A stretch of 64,000 nt of DNA from Pirellulaceae bacterium (GTDB lineage: Bacteria; Planctomycetota; Planctomycetia; Pirellulales; Pirellulaceae). Below the pieces are notes generated by a model. It made no database searches and was not told the origin of the DNA. It saw only the letters and a list, made by a program, of their open reading frames with translations. Of the stretch, positions 1 to 9,136 are shown piece by piece. Position 1 is the stretch's first letter; each line of letters begins with the position of its first letter. The translations under genes and the position numbers were made by a program. The stretch covers positions 62,001-126,000 of the forward strand of contig BPJU01000004.1 in the NCBI GenBank assembly GCA_026004775.1. Direction: 5' to 3'.

Positions 1-185
1 GCCAGACGCGCTACGGCACGGATCTGCTCCTCGTCCAACCCGCCAGTCTGGTCCTTGCGGTAGCGAGTGATAAATGGGATGGTGTTGCCGTCGTCCAACA
101 GGTCCAAGGTTCGTTGGACTTGTTCCGTTCCCAAGCGCAACTGCCGTGCCAGTTGAACCGGATCGATCTGAACGACGCTGTTCAT
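1..185 (-). CDS. tex: Tex-family transcription accessory protein, N-terminal fragment
   Basis: The first 61 codons of a gene that leaves the window at its 3' end. The reverse-strand translation begins MNSVVQIDPVQLARQLRLG and continues through TIPFITRYRKDQTGGLDEEQ. That stretch is the hallmark of the Tex N-terminal helical domain (usual form PFIARYRKE.TGGLDE). Tex proteins are cytoplasmic, about 750 residues long, and carry a YqgF-like RNase H fold and a C-terminal S1 RNA-binding domain; none of that is inside the window. The start is the ATG at 183-185, with only a weak purine stretch upstream. The identification rests on the N-terminal motif alone. Confidence 0.85.
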   Translation of the reverse strand, partial: MNSVVQIDPVQLARQLRLGTEQVQRTLDLLDDGNTIPFITRYRKDQTGGLDEEQIRAVARL

Positions 186-428
186 AAGAAATATTTCCGC
201 GCGTCCGTTCGCACCGGGATCACAGACCGCTTTGCCCTCACGTGATTCGTTAACATGTTTCCGGCTGGACGCATCATGCCGCGCATGCGAGAAACTGTCA
301 AGCAGTTCTTCGCCACACCGCGCGCCACCAGCCGCGGTACATCGTAGTCAGTTAACCTTCAGTGCCTCTCCGAAAACCGATTCGTGCACTGTCAAAGACC
401 GGATCAAGAGAGGTTTTCGGACAGGCAG

Positions 429-1487
429 TCAATCCACCGGCGACACCTCTCCCGCATTCAACGAATCGATCAAACGCCGCAGTTTCCCCATGCTGTGCCG
501 ATCAAAGGAAAATACCAGTCTCGGCAAATGGCTCAGCTCCGGCTCGTCCATCTCCGCAGGAAGGGGTCCCGTCAGCTCAAAGCGCCCATCCACCAAAATG
601 TCGGCAAACTCGCGGTTGATGGCATCCAGCAGGCCGGGAGAGATCGTGGTGGTGAGTCGAAAAACCAGCTTCTCTCGCACGTAGCGCATGCTGTGGTAGA
701 CGCGATAGAACCCGACGATCTCCGCGACCGCCTCTTCGTAACGGTCCGTGATGCGATAGAGATAACGATCCTCAGGGCTGATCATTCCGCGGGCCAGCAC
801 ATGTTCGCGGAAGAACGTGTCGAGCGCTTGCCAGTAGCGTCCACCCGGGGCATCCAGCAGCACCAAAGGTACCATGTCGCGTTTGCCTGTTTGCAGGAGC
901 GTCAGCACTTCCAGAGCTTCATCCAAAGTACCAAAGCCGCCCGGCAGACAGACCACCGCGTCGCATTCTTTGACGAACATCAACTTCCGCGTAAAAAAGT
1001 ACTTCATGTGAACCAGCTTCGGGTCACCGGCTATCACCGGATTGGCCGCCTGCTCGAAGGGCAGCAGGATATTGAGTCCCATCGATTTTTCGCGTCCTGC
1101 TCCCCGATGGCCCGCTTCCATAATCCCACTGGCAGCCCCGGTAACCACCAACCAGTCCAATTCGGCCATTGCCCGCCCCAGGGCCATCGCCTGCTGGTAT
1201 GCCGGTTCGTCAGGCTGCGTGCGGGCCGACCCGAAGATGCTCACTTTCCGTATCGCCCGATACGGAGCAAACACTTTGAAGGCGTAGCGCAGCTCGCGGA
1301 GTGCCCGACTTACGATTTTCAAGTCACCCCGCGACGAGCGATCTGCGGCGAACTTGTCGACTGCCTCTTTTATTGTTTGTATAAGATCGTCGATCTGGTG
1401 CGTCTCGTCCGGCAACGGTTCGAACTTCCTGGACGTAGCACGCCCCAGGGACCGGCTTACCTCTGGAACGTTGCTCGGGGCATTCAC
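429..1487 (-). CDS. LOG-family (lysine-decarboxylase-like) nucleotide-processing protein
   Basis: A cytoplasmic Rossmann-fold protein of the LOG/TIGR00730 group, whose members cleave nucleoside 5'-monophosphates (cytokinin riboside phosphohydrolases, PpnN-type nucleosidases). The signature PGGFGTLDE is present, along with SIFGSAR near the start of the fold, GAASGIMEAGHRGA, and a conserved EALEVLTLLQTGK after the PGG motif. At about 352 residues it is longer than the minimal family (about 190), with roughly 90 extra residues at each end. An in-frame ATG lies at 1532, but the GTG at 1485-1487 has a GGAGAG seven bases upstream, so I prefer it. The substrate cannot be told from sequence. It is transcribed on the same strand as tex, 243 bases upstream of it. 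Confidence 0.85.
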   Translation of the reverse strand: MNAPSNVPEVSRSLGRATSRKFEPLPDETHQIDDLIQTIKEAVDKFAADRSSRGDLKIVSRALRELRYAFKVFAPYRAIRKVSIFGSARTQPDEPAYQQAMALGRAMAELDWLVVTGAASGIMEAGHRGAGREKSMGLNILLPFEQAANPVIAGDPKLVHMKYFFTRKLMFVKECDAVVCLPGGFGTLDEALEVLTLLQTGKRDMVPLVLLDAPGGRYWQALDTFFREHVLARGMISPEDRYLYRITDRYEEAVAEIVGFYRVYHSMRYVREKLVFRLTTTISPGLLDAINREFADILVDGRFELTGPLPAEMDEPELSHLPRLVFSFDRHSMGKLRRLIDSLNAGEVSPVD

Positions 1488-1718
1488 AATCGATCTCTCC
1501 GTCTCCTCGAAAACGAGCCAATAGCCACCCATCCACAGCCTTTCTGGAGGCCAGCACGCCGTACCGCAACGAGTGGTGGGTCCGGCACCTATTTATTCTA
1601 ATTGGCACCCGGCCTGACCAGGTGAGTGGTGGCCGGAAGGAAGGCCGGTCCGATGAAAAAAAGCCCGGCACAGGAGGGCCGGGCCGGAAGGACGTTCAAA
1701 CCGCAACCGGATGGTCGC

Positions 1719-1964
1719 TCACGCCGTCGGGCGGCGAAAGTCCCGATACGCCATCAACACTTCATAAAGATCAGTGGATATCGTCAGCCGATCGTCGTCG
1801 AAATCGCGCAGCCAACTGCGGCGATACCGAATCGCGTCGGCCAGCACTGGCAGAATCTCTCCCCAACGGAGCTCTACCGTGTGACGATGCTCCGACTGGT
1901 CCGACCCGTGACTATCCAGCTCCGTTTCCGGACCATAATACACCCGCAATCGCGATGGCCCCAT
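1719..1964 (-). CDS. Small conserved hypothetical protein
   Basis: An 81-residue protein beginning MGPSRLRVYYGPE. The start ATG at 1962-1964 is preceded by a strong GGGAGGGAG about eight bases upstream; an in-frame ATG at 1991 lacks this. The body is acidic and has no membrane segment. The segment VELRWGEILPVLADAI is followed by a WLRDFDDDRLTISTDLYEVL stretch, and it ends FRRPTA. From memory this resembles a small protein repeatedly seen in planctomycetes, but I cannot assign a function or confirm that without a search. Nothing in the neighbours suggests a role. Confidence 0.6.
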   Translation of the reverse strand: MGPSRLRVYYGPETELDSHGSDQSEHRHTVELRWGEILPVLADAIRYRRSWLRDFDDDRLTISTDLYEVLMAYRDFRRPTA

Positions 1965-2342
1965 GCAGAAAACTCCCTCCCTGTAAGACACAGCTCTTCC
2001 CTGAGCTTGCCACCCCCTGGTACGTCAAGGGGTACTGTCTCTACTCACTTTCTATCGGCCGGATGGCCGTCACAATTGAGAAAATCCTTAAAATTATTTT
2101 CGCTCGAAGGAGGACCTGCCGGGAACGGCAGGATGCGCGGGTAGCTGGTACTCGGCAGACAGCTCCTGTCTCATGGGCCGGCCCGCGCGGCGATAGCCAA
2201 TCAGGCGCATGTCACAATCAGCAAGTAACCTACCACCGACAGGCCACCCGAATGGGTACAATGATAGTTGAGCCTGGCAAGGAAGCTCGGCCTGGCCGGA
2301 CAGTGCAGCCGAGCAGGCCGAGGGACGGGGGGGTTGTGTTCT

Positions 2343-3389
2343 ATGGCGGACAGGTGTTTGTTGGCTTTGGAAACGACCTGTGATGAGACGGCGGCAGCCG
2401 TGGTGACCGAGGACTTGCAAGTCCTGGGGTCGGTGGTGGCTTCGCAGGATGCTCTTCATGAACGGTTTTCCGGGGTGGTACCGGAAATTGCGGCCCGGGC
2501 TCACCTGGAACGCCTCCTGCCCGTGCTCGATGAAACGCTTCGCCGGGCCGGCGTTGGATGGGATCAGATCGCAGTTATCGCCGTGGCCACTCAGCCGGGA
2601 CTCGCCGGTTCTTTGCTGGTTGGGTTGATGGCTGCCAAGACACTGAGTTTCCTGTTGGGCAAGCCTCTTGTAGCGGTCAATCATCTTCAGGCACACATTT
2701 ATGCCTGTCGTATTGCGGCCGGCCGAGACGTATTTCCTTGTATAGGGTTGGTGGTCAGCGGAGGCCACACGAGTCTTTATCGTTGCGAAAACCCGCTGGA
2801 TTTCCACTGGCTGGGTGGCACGATCGATGACGCAGCCGGCGAGGCGTTCGACAAGGTGGCGACGATGTTGGGCCTGCCCTACCCGGGCGGACCGGCGTTG
2901 GCCCGTGCCGCCGAAGGCGGCCGGCCGGGACGGTTCCGGTTCCCGCGACCGCTACTGGCCGAGGAAGAGCGGCTGGATTTCAGTTTCAGCGGACTCAAAA
3001 CAGCCGTTCGCTACGCCGTGGCGGGGCCGGGCCGCGTCGACTTTGCCAGCCTGCAACTCGATCCGCAACTGGTGGCCGACGTAGCCGCCGAATTCCAAGA
3101 AGCGGTGGTCGACTGCCTGGTCGGCAAATCGATGCTGGCGCTTCGCATTACCGGCCTGCGGCGGTTGTGCGTCGGCGGAGGGGTGGCGGCCAACCAGCGA
3201 CTGCGCACACGGCTTGGCCAGGCCTGCGCCGAGTCGCACTGCGAACTGCTGATTGCTCCCCCCCAGCTATGTACCGACAATGCCGTGATGGGAGCAATCG
3301 CCTGGGAACGGTACCGGGCCGGTTTGTTCGAGCCCCTGGACGTGGATATCCAGCCGGGTCTGATGCGGCCCGCTGGATCGACGCGGTAA
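2343..3389 (+). CDS. tsaD: tRNA N6-adenosine threonylcarbamoyltransferase TsaD
   Basis: TsaD (Gcp/YgjD) transfers the threonylcarbamoyl group from TC-AMP to A37 of ANN-decoding tRNAs, working with TsaB and TsaE in the cytoplasm. The protein is about 348 residues, normal for the family. It opens with the ASKHA-type phosphate loop LALETTCDETAAAVV. The metal-binding pair is in VNHLQAHIYA (His114 and His118), followed by VVSGGHTSLY, GEAFDKVATMLGLPYPGG, DFSFSGLKTAVR and the late GGGVAANQRLR, CTDNAVMGA and AWERY motifs. The frame is open further upstream to 2268, but the ATG at 2343 places the conserved N-terminus correctly. It stands alone, 172 bases ahead of the nuclease pair; neither tsaB nor tsaE is in the window. 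Confidence 0.96.
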   Translation: MADRCLLALETTCDETAAAVVTEDLQVLGSVVASQDALHERFSGVVPEIAARAHLERLLPVLDETLRRAGVGWDQIAVIAVATQPGLAGSLLVGLMAAKTLSFLLGKPLVAVNHLQAHIYACRIAAGRDVFPCIGLVVSGGHTSLYRCENPLDFHWLGGTIDDAAGEAFDKVATMLGLPYPGGPALARAAEGGRPGRFRFPRPLLAEEERLDFSFSGLKTAVRYAVAGPGRVDFASLQLDPQLVADVAAEFQEAVVDCLVGKSMLALRITGLRRLCVGGGVAANQRLRTRLGQACAESHCELLIAPPQLCTDNAVMGAIAWERYRAGLFEPLDVDIQPGLMRPAGSTR

Positions 3390-3561
3390 AAACGATGGGC
3401 TGATGGCGCGTTACCGTCCGCCATGCCGACGGTCGGTCATCGATGGGTTCACGTGGTAAGGCGGATTTCCCGACATTGGGTATTTCCCTGTCCGGAAGCG
3501 GCCGCCAAAGCCCTTGCCTGAAGGATGGCGTTTGTCGTAGGTAACCAAGAGTTGCGCAAAC

Positions 3562-4689
3562 ATGGTTCGATTCCTGCATACGGCTGATTGGCAGATCGGG
3601 ATGAAGGCGGCACGCGTCGGCTCGAAGGCCGATCAGGTACGTCAAGAGCGTTTGCGGGCCGCCGAGCGCGTCATCGAGACGGCTCGAAAAGAGGACGTCG
3701 ACTTCGTGGTCGTTACCGGCGACCTTTTTGAACACAACGCCGTGGATCGCTCACTCATCCAGCGCATCGTGGATATCTTGGGAAGATTCCCCAAGCCGGT
3801 ATTTCTCATCCCTGGAAACCATGACCCGTATGAGCCGGGTTCCGTATGGCATCATGCCGCATGGCGGACGTACCCACAGCTTCACGTACTGATCGAGCCA
3901 CAGCCCACGGAGGTGGGTGACGTGGTACTCTACCCGTGTCCCGTGCATGACAAGTTTGCGCGCCGCGATCCGACGGGGTGGATCGACCACAGGGACTCAA
4001 GCAAAATCGGCATCGGGCTGGCTCACGGTTCGGTTGAAGGTGTCGTAACGCAAGACGCGACGTTGCCGATCGCACGCCAGGCGGCCGACCGCAGCCGTCT
4101 GGATTTCCTGGCTCTTGGGCACTGGCACTCGGTAAGCCTTTTTGAATCGGCCGGCGGTGCACCTCGGATGGCCTACTGCGGCACACATGAGCCTACCGGA
4201 TTCGGGGAGCGGCAAAGTGGATTTGTGTTGCTGGTCGAAATCGCTCGCCCAGGGGCACCCCCTGAGGTGCAGCCGCGCCAGACTGGTCGGCTCCAGTGGC
4301 ATCAGGAGGATTGCTCGGTTACCAGCGACACGGATCTGGAACTCCTGGTGGACAAGCTCAATCGATGGGAGCGTCCTGAGGAGACTTTGCTATCTGTGAA
4401 AGTCGAAGGGTTACTGACACCGAATTCGGGCGTGCTGCTGAACCGGATCGAGGAGCTGATTCAGGCGCGTTTCTTTTGGGCCGAATTGGACGCGACGCGT
4501 CTGCGCGCCGGCCCGCAGGACGCTACCTGGATCGAAAACTTGCCGGCCGGCATGTTACGTGAGGTGGCCGCGAGGTTACTGCGACTTGCCGATCCGGCCT
4601 GTACGGAGCGTCCCGAAGGTGCCACGCCGCAAATCGCGTCGATGGCTCTGTCCGAATTGTACCGTTTCGTAAGTGAATCCGAATCATGA
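3562..4689 (+). CDS. Metallophosphoesterase, SbcD/Mre11-like DNA repair exonuclease (YhaO type)
   Basis: A 375-residue calcineurin-like phosphoesterase of the Mre11/SbcD class, which uses two metal ions to cut DNA ends. All metal-binding motifs are visible: HTADWQIG (from residue 6), GDLFEHN (53-59), PGNHD (84-88), LAHGSVEG (about 153-160) and GHWHS (186-190). The last 150 residues form a capping region and end in a short helical tail, the usual position of the contact with the partner ATPase coiled coil. Its stop overlaps the start of the next gene by four bases (ATGA), which implies translational coupling with the SMC-like ATPase and supports an SbcCD/YhaON-type complex. It starts at ATG 3562. 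Confidence 0.9.
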   Translation: MVRFLHTADWQIGMKAARVGSKADQVRQERLRAAERVIETARKEDVDFVVVTGDLFEHNAVDRSLIQRIVDILGRFPKPVFLIPGNHDPYEPGSVWHHAAWRTYPQLHVLIEPQPTEVGDVVLYPCPVHDKFARRDPTGWIDHRDSSKIGIGLAHGSVEGVVTQDATLPIARQAADRSRLDFLALGHWHSVSLFESAGGAPRMAYCGTHEPTGFGERQSGFVLLVEIARPGAPPEVQPRQTGRLQWHQEDCSVTSDTDLELLVDKLNRWERPEETLLSVKVEGLLTPNSGVLLNRIEELIQARFFWAELDATRLRAGPQDATWIENLPAGMLREVAARLLRLADPACTERPEGATPQIASMALSELYRFVSESES

Positions 4690-6221
4690 TCCTGGAATGG
4701 CTTGTGGTGGAAGGCTGGCGCTGTTTTGCCAATCGCCTGGAGATCGGCGAATTCAGCGAGCGTATCAACGTGATCCACGGCCCGAACGGCTCCGGCAAGT
4801 CGTCGTTGATGCTGGCGCTGGTTCGCGGGCTGTTCGATAACCACTCGGTAACAGGAGAGAAGATCGAACAACTTCGTCCTTGGGGGCGAGATCTTGCGCC
4901 GCGAGTCACCATCCAGTTCCTGCACAACGGCACGCGCTACCGCATCCAGAAACAATTCTTGAGGAGTGCCGATTCGGTATTGGAGCGATTCGAAGACGGC
5001 CGGTTTGTGCGTCTTGCTCAGGGGCGCGCCGCCGACGAACATGCGCGAAGCCTTTTCGAGGCGGACGTTCCCGGGCGAGGTGCCACCGATCGGCGTCACT
5101 GGGGGTTGGCGCAGATCCTGTGGAGTCCTCAGGGCCAATTGCCTTTCGATCAAGTTTCGGACAACACGTTGCAAGCGATCCGCCAGGCACTGGGAGTTCA
5201 GTTGGTGGCTGCGGGATCCAGCCAGGTGGAGACGAAGATCCGCGAGCAGTACGAGCGGTACTACACGCCCAAGGGCAAACTCCGGACCGGAGCTCAAGCT
5301 GCGCCGCTGGCTGCCTGGGAGCAGGAGCTGAAGGAAAAGCAGCAACGCCGTATGGAACTGCAAGATCAACTGGCACGCTATGAAGCTACCAGCCAGGAAA
5401 TTCGCGACCGTACTCATGCTCTGCAACAGCTCGATCAGACGCTCAAACAGTTACAGGACTCCCTGGAGCACGAGCGGCAAAGGGCGCGCCGGTACGAAGC
5501 GCTCGAGCAGCAACGGCAGTTGAAAGAAACCGAGTTGCGGGCGCTGGAAGCCGAGTATGGGCGCATCGACGAGCGTATCCGGCAGATTCATGATCTTGAG
5601 AACAATCTGAATGCTACGGAACAGACCCGCCGGCAACTGGACGAATTGACGCCCCAGTACGGATCTGCGGTGGAACGCTATCAACGCCTGGTAGCGGATG
5701 CTCAACAGAAGCTGGCCGAAATCCGGCAAAGGCGTCCTCTCGTGCAAGCCGCACAACGAGAAGCTCACAGCGCTGCACGATTCGCAGCGCTCAAAGCCCA
5801 CGAGCAACAACTCGACCATCGCCTCGCTCAACTCCAGCGATTGGCCAATGATCGCCAGCAACTGTTGCAGCGCATTGAAAACCTGGTAGCACCGGATGAA
5901 AAACGTTTCCGGCAGATACGTAGCGCCGCGGAACAACGCGACCGACTCAAGCTGCAACTCGATAACTCCGTTATTACTGTGCGATTACATCCGGAAGTGC
6001 CCGCTGCGCTCGATATCCGAAAAGGTGACATCCCCGGCAAGCATTCTGCGGCGCCGGGAACGGCGGTGGTGATACGGGGTAAACCGGACGTGGTTTTCCA
6101 CGTGGACGGTTTGGGCCGTATAGAAGCCACAGGCCCGGTCAGCGACACGTCGTCTCTGGAAGAACAGTGGCGGGCTGTTTGTCGAGGCTTTGGAGGAGCT
6201 GACGGCTCCCTACCGTACTAA
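4686..6221 (+). CDS. SbcC/YhaN-like SMC-family ATPase, N-terminal part (frame breaks near 6178)
   Basis: The N-terminal half of a Rad50/SbcC-type ATPase that would pair with the upstream nuclease. The Walker A motif GPNGSGKSS is at residues 32-40. The globular head is followed by a long Gln/Arg/Glu-rich coiled coil (roughly residues 200-420). A short non-coiled insert near residues 435-490 contains VPAALDIRKGDIPG and a GTAVVIRG stretch. The last coding residues that make sense are SSLEEQWRAV. After that this frame reads only CRGFGGADGSLPY and stops, while the +1 frame continues naturally as VEALEELTAPYRTND. The likely cause is one extra T in the TTT at 6178-6180, a sequencing error or a real mutation. 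The family is normally one polypeptide of about 850-1000 residues. Confidence 0.85.
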   Translation: MILEWLVVEGWRCFANRLEIGEFSERINVIHGPNGSGKSSLMLALVRGLFDNHSVTGEKIEQLRPWGRDLAPRVTIQFLHNGTRYRIQKQFLRSADSVLERFEDGRFVRLAQGRAADEHARSLFEADVPGRGATDRRHWGLAQILWSPQGQLPFDQVSDNTLQAIRQALGVQLVAAGSSQVETKIREQYERYYTPKGKLRTGAQAAPLAAWEQELKEKQQRRMELQDQLARYEATSQEIRDRTHALQQLDQTLKQLQDSLEHERQRARRYEALEQQRQLKETELRALEAEYGRIDERIRQIHDLENNLNATEQTRRQLDELTPQYGSAVERYQRLVADAQQKLAEIRQRRPLVQAAQREAHSAARFAALKAHEQQLDHRLAQLQRLANDRQQLLQRIENLVAPDEKRFRQIRSAAEQRDRLKLQLDNSVITVRLHPEVPAALDIRKGDIPGKHSAAPGTAVVIRGKPDVVFHVDGLGRIEATGPVSDTSSLEEQWRAVCRGFGGADGSLPY

Positions 6222-7398
6222 CGACCTGGATGCGTTACAGAGCCTGGCCGAGCAGCGGCGCGCTCTGGAGCAAGAACTTCGCGAGCTCAATATCCGGCTC
6301 AGCACGCTGTTGGAGGGTAAGACGCTGGAGGCCTGGTTCGAGGACCGTACTCAGGTGAAGCAGCAGCTCCAGGAACTGCTGGCGGAATTCCCTCAGTGGC
6401 AGCGGGCCGATCCCGATGCTGACGCTTTGAAACGACAAGCGGAAACTCTCGAACGGGAATTCGTCGAACAGGTTGAGTCGGCCGAACAGGAATGGCAAGA
6501 CTTTCAGGAAGCATTCCGGCAAGCCCAACAAACGCTCATCGGCCATCAGCAACATATCAGAACTATCGAGGAACGATTGACCGAAGTTCGTTCCCAATTG
6601 CAGGCGTTGCGGCAGGACGGACTGTCGGACGAGGAGCGACGGCAGCAACTGAGGCGAGTGGCGATGCAGGCTGACGCCCTGCGCGGTCAGCTGGCTGACA
6701 TCCAGCAGCAGCTCCAGCAGTTCGGTACCGATCCGCGGCCGACCGTGGCTGCTCTGGAACAACAGATCGGGAAGTTGGCTGACGAGCGGCAGTCCCGCAA
6801 GCAACAAGTCGACCAGCTTTACGGTGCTCTCGAGGCGTTGGCGCCCGAGGCGCCGTATACGGCTTTAACTGCGCTGGAAGAAGAAATCGAACAGCTCGGG
6901 CGGCGCATTGAGCGCGAGCGGTTGCGGGCCGAGGCGTTCCGCTTGCTCCACCAGACCGTCTCGCAAGTCCGCGAAGAGACCCTGTCCTCGCTCACTGGCC
7001 CCATTGAAAAGGAGGCCGTTGCTACCTTACAGCGCATTGCCGGCTCGAAGTTCCAGCGCGTAACGTTCAACGAGAGTCTGGTGCCCGACGGCATCGTGCC
7101 CCAAGTGGATAACCGGGCGATCGGTCTTGACCAGATCTCGGGCGGGGAACAAGAACAGCTCTACTTTGCGGTGCGGATGGCCCTTGCCCACGTTGCTTTT
7201 CCCAATGAGCGCCATCTGGTGGTGCTGGACGACGTCTTCACGTACACCGACGCCGTGCGTCTGGCGCGCATTCAAACCATTCTGGATGAAGCTGCCGACC
7301 GCTTCCAAGTCGTGCTCTTGACATGCCATCCGGAGCGCTACTTTGCATTGAAAGATGTCAAATCGTTCGATCTTGAAAAATTGGCAGCCACCGGGTAG
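6190..7398 (+). CDS. SbcC/YhaN-like SMC-family ATPase, C-terminal part
   Basis: The continuation of the preceding ATPase in the +1 frame. The nominal start is a TTG at 6190, but the frame is open and sensible a few codons earlier (VEAL from about 6181), so this is more probably the second half of a broken or recoded gene than an independent one. It holds the returning coiled coil (about residues 1-260). It then has the C-terminal ATPase lobe, with the ABC-type signature QISGGEQEQLYFAVRMALA, the Walker B LVVLDDVF and the switch-His segment LLTCHPERY. Both ATPase lobes are intact, so a single-base correction would restore a full SbcC-like protein. No Shine-Dalgarno sequence precedes the TTG. 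Confidence 0.82.
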   Translation: MEELTAPYRTNDLDALQSLAEQRRALEQELRELNIRLSTLLEGKTLEAWFEDRTQVKQQLQELLAEFPQWQRADPDADALKRQAETLEREFVEQVESAEQEWQDFQEAFRQAQQTLIGHQQHIRTIEERLTEVRSQLQALRQDGLSDEERRQQLRRVAMQADALRGQLADIQQQLQQFGTDPRPTVAALEQQIGKLADERQSRKQQVDQLYGALEALAPEAPYTALTALEEEIEQLGRRIERERLRAEAFRLLHQTVSQVREETLSSLTGPIEKEAVATLQRIAGSKFQRVTFNESLVPDGIVPQVDNRAIGLDQISGGEQEQLYFAVRMALAHVAFPNERHLVVLDDVFTYTDAVRLARIQTILDEAADRFQVVLLTCHPERYFALKDVKSFDLEKLAATG

Positions 7399-7527
7399 AC
7401 CATCTCTCCTTGCAACTCTCACAGGTGATCTCTATTTCATTTGGATCTAAAGAATGCCACACCCTCGTCATGCAACGCTCTCACTGCGGCTGATGGCGAA
7501 ATGAGAAAGCGTTGTGACAATAACTAC

Positions 7528-7597
7528 CTGGCAGTGATAGTAGTATTCTGCGCATACAATTCTAACATCCACTAATGACTTACTATCACTTTGCCAG
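7528..7597. repeat. Imperfect inverted repeat between convergent genes
   Basis: The left arm CTGGCAGTGATAGTA (7528-7542) is mirrored by TACTATCAC (7581-7589) and GCCAG (7593-7597), with about 38 bases between the arms. It lies in an AT-richer 271-base spacer between the 3' ends of the ATPase gene and the sulfatase gene. That position suits a two-way terminator, but there is no clear T-tract on either side. The function is unknown. Confidence 0.45.
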
Positions 7598-7669
7598 TGT
7601 ATCGGTAAAATGCTATCAGCTCGGCAAGTGTTTAGCCCTGTCTTGCGGTGCTTCTCGCAAAATATGTTC

Positions 7670-9136
7670 TTACTTTTCTTCCCTTCGCTCCAGGTAGGAG
7701 CGATATTCCCACCGCTCTTTCCACTGTTCGAACCAGGGGCGGTATTCAGCCGATTCATACCATGCCCGCGAAGGGGGATCCGGCTCGCGCAGGCGCCCTT
7801 CGGCGTAATCGGCGCCGGCGAAGCTGCGATCGACACTTTCGTTCCAGGAAAGCAGGAGCTTTTGCATACGCTCGAATTGCTCCGATTCGTGCTGCACCAG
7901 ATTGCGCGATTCGTGCGGATCGGCTTCCAAATCAAATAGTTCCCACGGACCGTCGGGCAGGTGATGGGCCAGAAGTTTCCACTGGTTGTCAATGAGCGCG
8001 ACTTTGCCGCGATAGCGAAAACCGATCGGTTTCGGCCGGTGGTCGAGCTCTTGTTCAAAGAGGCTCACCAGACTCATGCCATCGAGCGGTTTTATCATCG
8101 AATCTTCACGCAGGCCGACTATCTGGGCCAAGGTGGGAAAAATGTCCATGGTACTGGCGGGGAAGTGAGTTATTCTGGGGCGTATGACTCGAGGCCACTC
8201 GATGACGGCAGGAACGCGGATACCGCCCTCATAGAGCGTCGCTTTATGACCTCGCAGTCCGCCGACCGTGTCCGGTTCTATATTGGGCAACCCGCCGTTG
8301 TCACTGCAAAAGACGACGAGCGTATCGGAGGCGATGCCCAACTCCCGCAGCCCCGTGCGCAACTGCCCGACGGCCCGGTCCAGGGCCACTAATTCTCCGT
8401 AATGTTGAGCGGACGCGGGCGGCAGATGGCCGAATGCTGCACGATCTTCATCCGAAGCTCGAAACGGACTGTGGGGGGATCCAAACCAGATCACCACGAA
8501 CAATTTCGTATCGCCCTCCAATTGGTGTTTCATGTAAGTGAGCGCCTCGCGAACGATAATTTCGGAAGAATCGCCTTGGAACTCTTCGAACTTCCCCATC
8601 CGGCTGAGCAGCGGATCACGGTCGAAAAAGTTGGTGACCGATAGCCAATAAGCGAATCCGAAATGCCCCGGATGATAGGGATCGCTTGCCAGGATGGGAA
8701 CACCTGGTCCGCGGAAACCGTTCAGATGCCACTTGCCGAAGTGAGCGGTCACATAGCCGGCTTGGCGCAGAGCTTCAGCGAGCGTTTTTTCCTGGTGTCG
8801 CAAAGCGAAACCGTGGTTGAGCACGCCGCAACGATCGGGGCTGCGCCCGGTAAGCACGCTGGCACGGGTGGGCGAACAGACAGGACTGCCGGCGTAAAAC
8901 CGTTCAAAGCGCAACCCGGACCGGGCCATTTCATCCAAATGTGGCGTCCGCAAACAGGGATGACCGCGATAACTGGTCTGTCCCCAGCCCATGTCATCGG
9001 CCATCACAAGCACGATGTGCGGCTTGCCTGATTCGGTGCCGACTGCCCGACCGGTTCCATAAACGGCTTGCCAGCCTACTACGGAAATCGCCGCGACAAT
9101 CAGTGGCCAATTGCGAAAGAGGTTGGGACCGCCCAT
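7670..9136 (-). CDS. Secreted sulfatase (arylsulfatase family)
   Basis: A 488-residue formylglycine-dependent sulfatase. The N-terminus has a short charged region and a hydrophobic core (WPLIVAAISVVGWQAVYG), so it is probably exported. Metal ligands appear as VMADDMGW (Asp47/Asp48). The activation motif is C-S-P-T-R with Cys87 as the residue converted to formylglycine, followed by ASVLTGR. Further motifs are FGKWHL, VVFCSDNGG, GLRGHKATLYEGGIRVP and a C-terminal ELFDLEADPHESRNL segment. The start ATG at 9134-9136 follows GAGGAGCAGGTC; the frame is open further upstream but has no better start. Planctomycetes carry many such enzymes for sulfated polysaccharides; the substrate here is unknown. 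No maturase gene is in the window. Confidence 0.94.
   Translation of the reverse strand: MGGPNLFRNWPLIVAAISVVGWQAVYGTGRAVGTESGKPHIVLVMADDMGWGQTSYRGHPCLRTPHLDEMARSGLRFERFYAGSPVCSPTRASVLTGRSPDRCGVLNHGFALRHQEKTLAEALRQAGYVTAHFGKWHLNGFRGPGVPILASDPYHPGHFGFAYWLSVTNFFDRDPLLSRMGKFEEFQGDSSEIIVREALTYMKHQLEGDTKLFVVIWFGSPHSPFRASDEDRAAFGHLPPASAQHYGELVALDRAVGQLRTGLRELGIASDTLVVFCSDNGGLPNIEPDTVGGLRGHKATLYEGGIRVPAVIEWPRVIRPRITHFPASTMDIFPTLAQIVGLREDSMIKPLDGMSLVSLFEQELDHRPKPIGFRYRGKVALIDNQWKLLAHHLPDGPWELFDLEADPHESRNLVQHESEQFERMQKLLLSWNESVDRSFAGADYAEGRLREPDPPSRAWYESAEYRPWFEQWKERWEYRSYLERREEK

Noticed and set aside
384-1601. 405-residue frame on the plus strand
   Set aside because: It lies antisense to the LOG-family gene, which has unmistakable motifs. 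The plus-strand translation is His/Arg/Gln-rich and resembles nothing.
6165-6225. Programmed +1 frameshift in the SbcC-like gene as the preferred explanation
   Set aside because: No rare-codon slip site or stimulatory structure is evident, and a similar one-base problem occurs near 60478; an indel is simpler.
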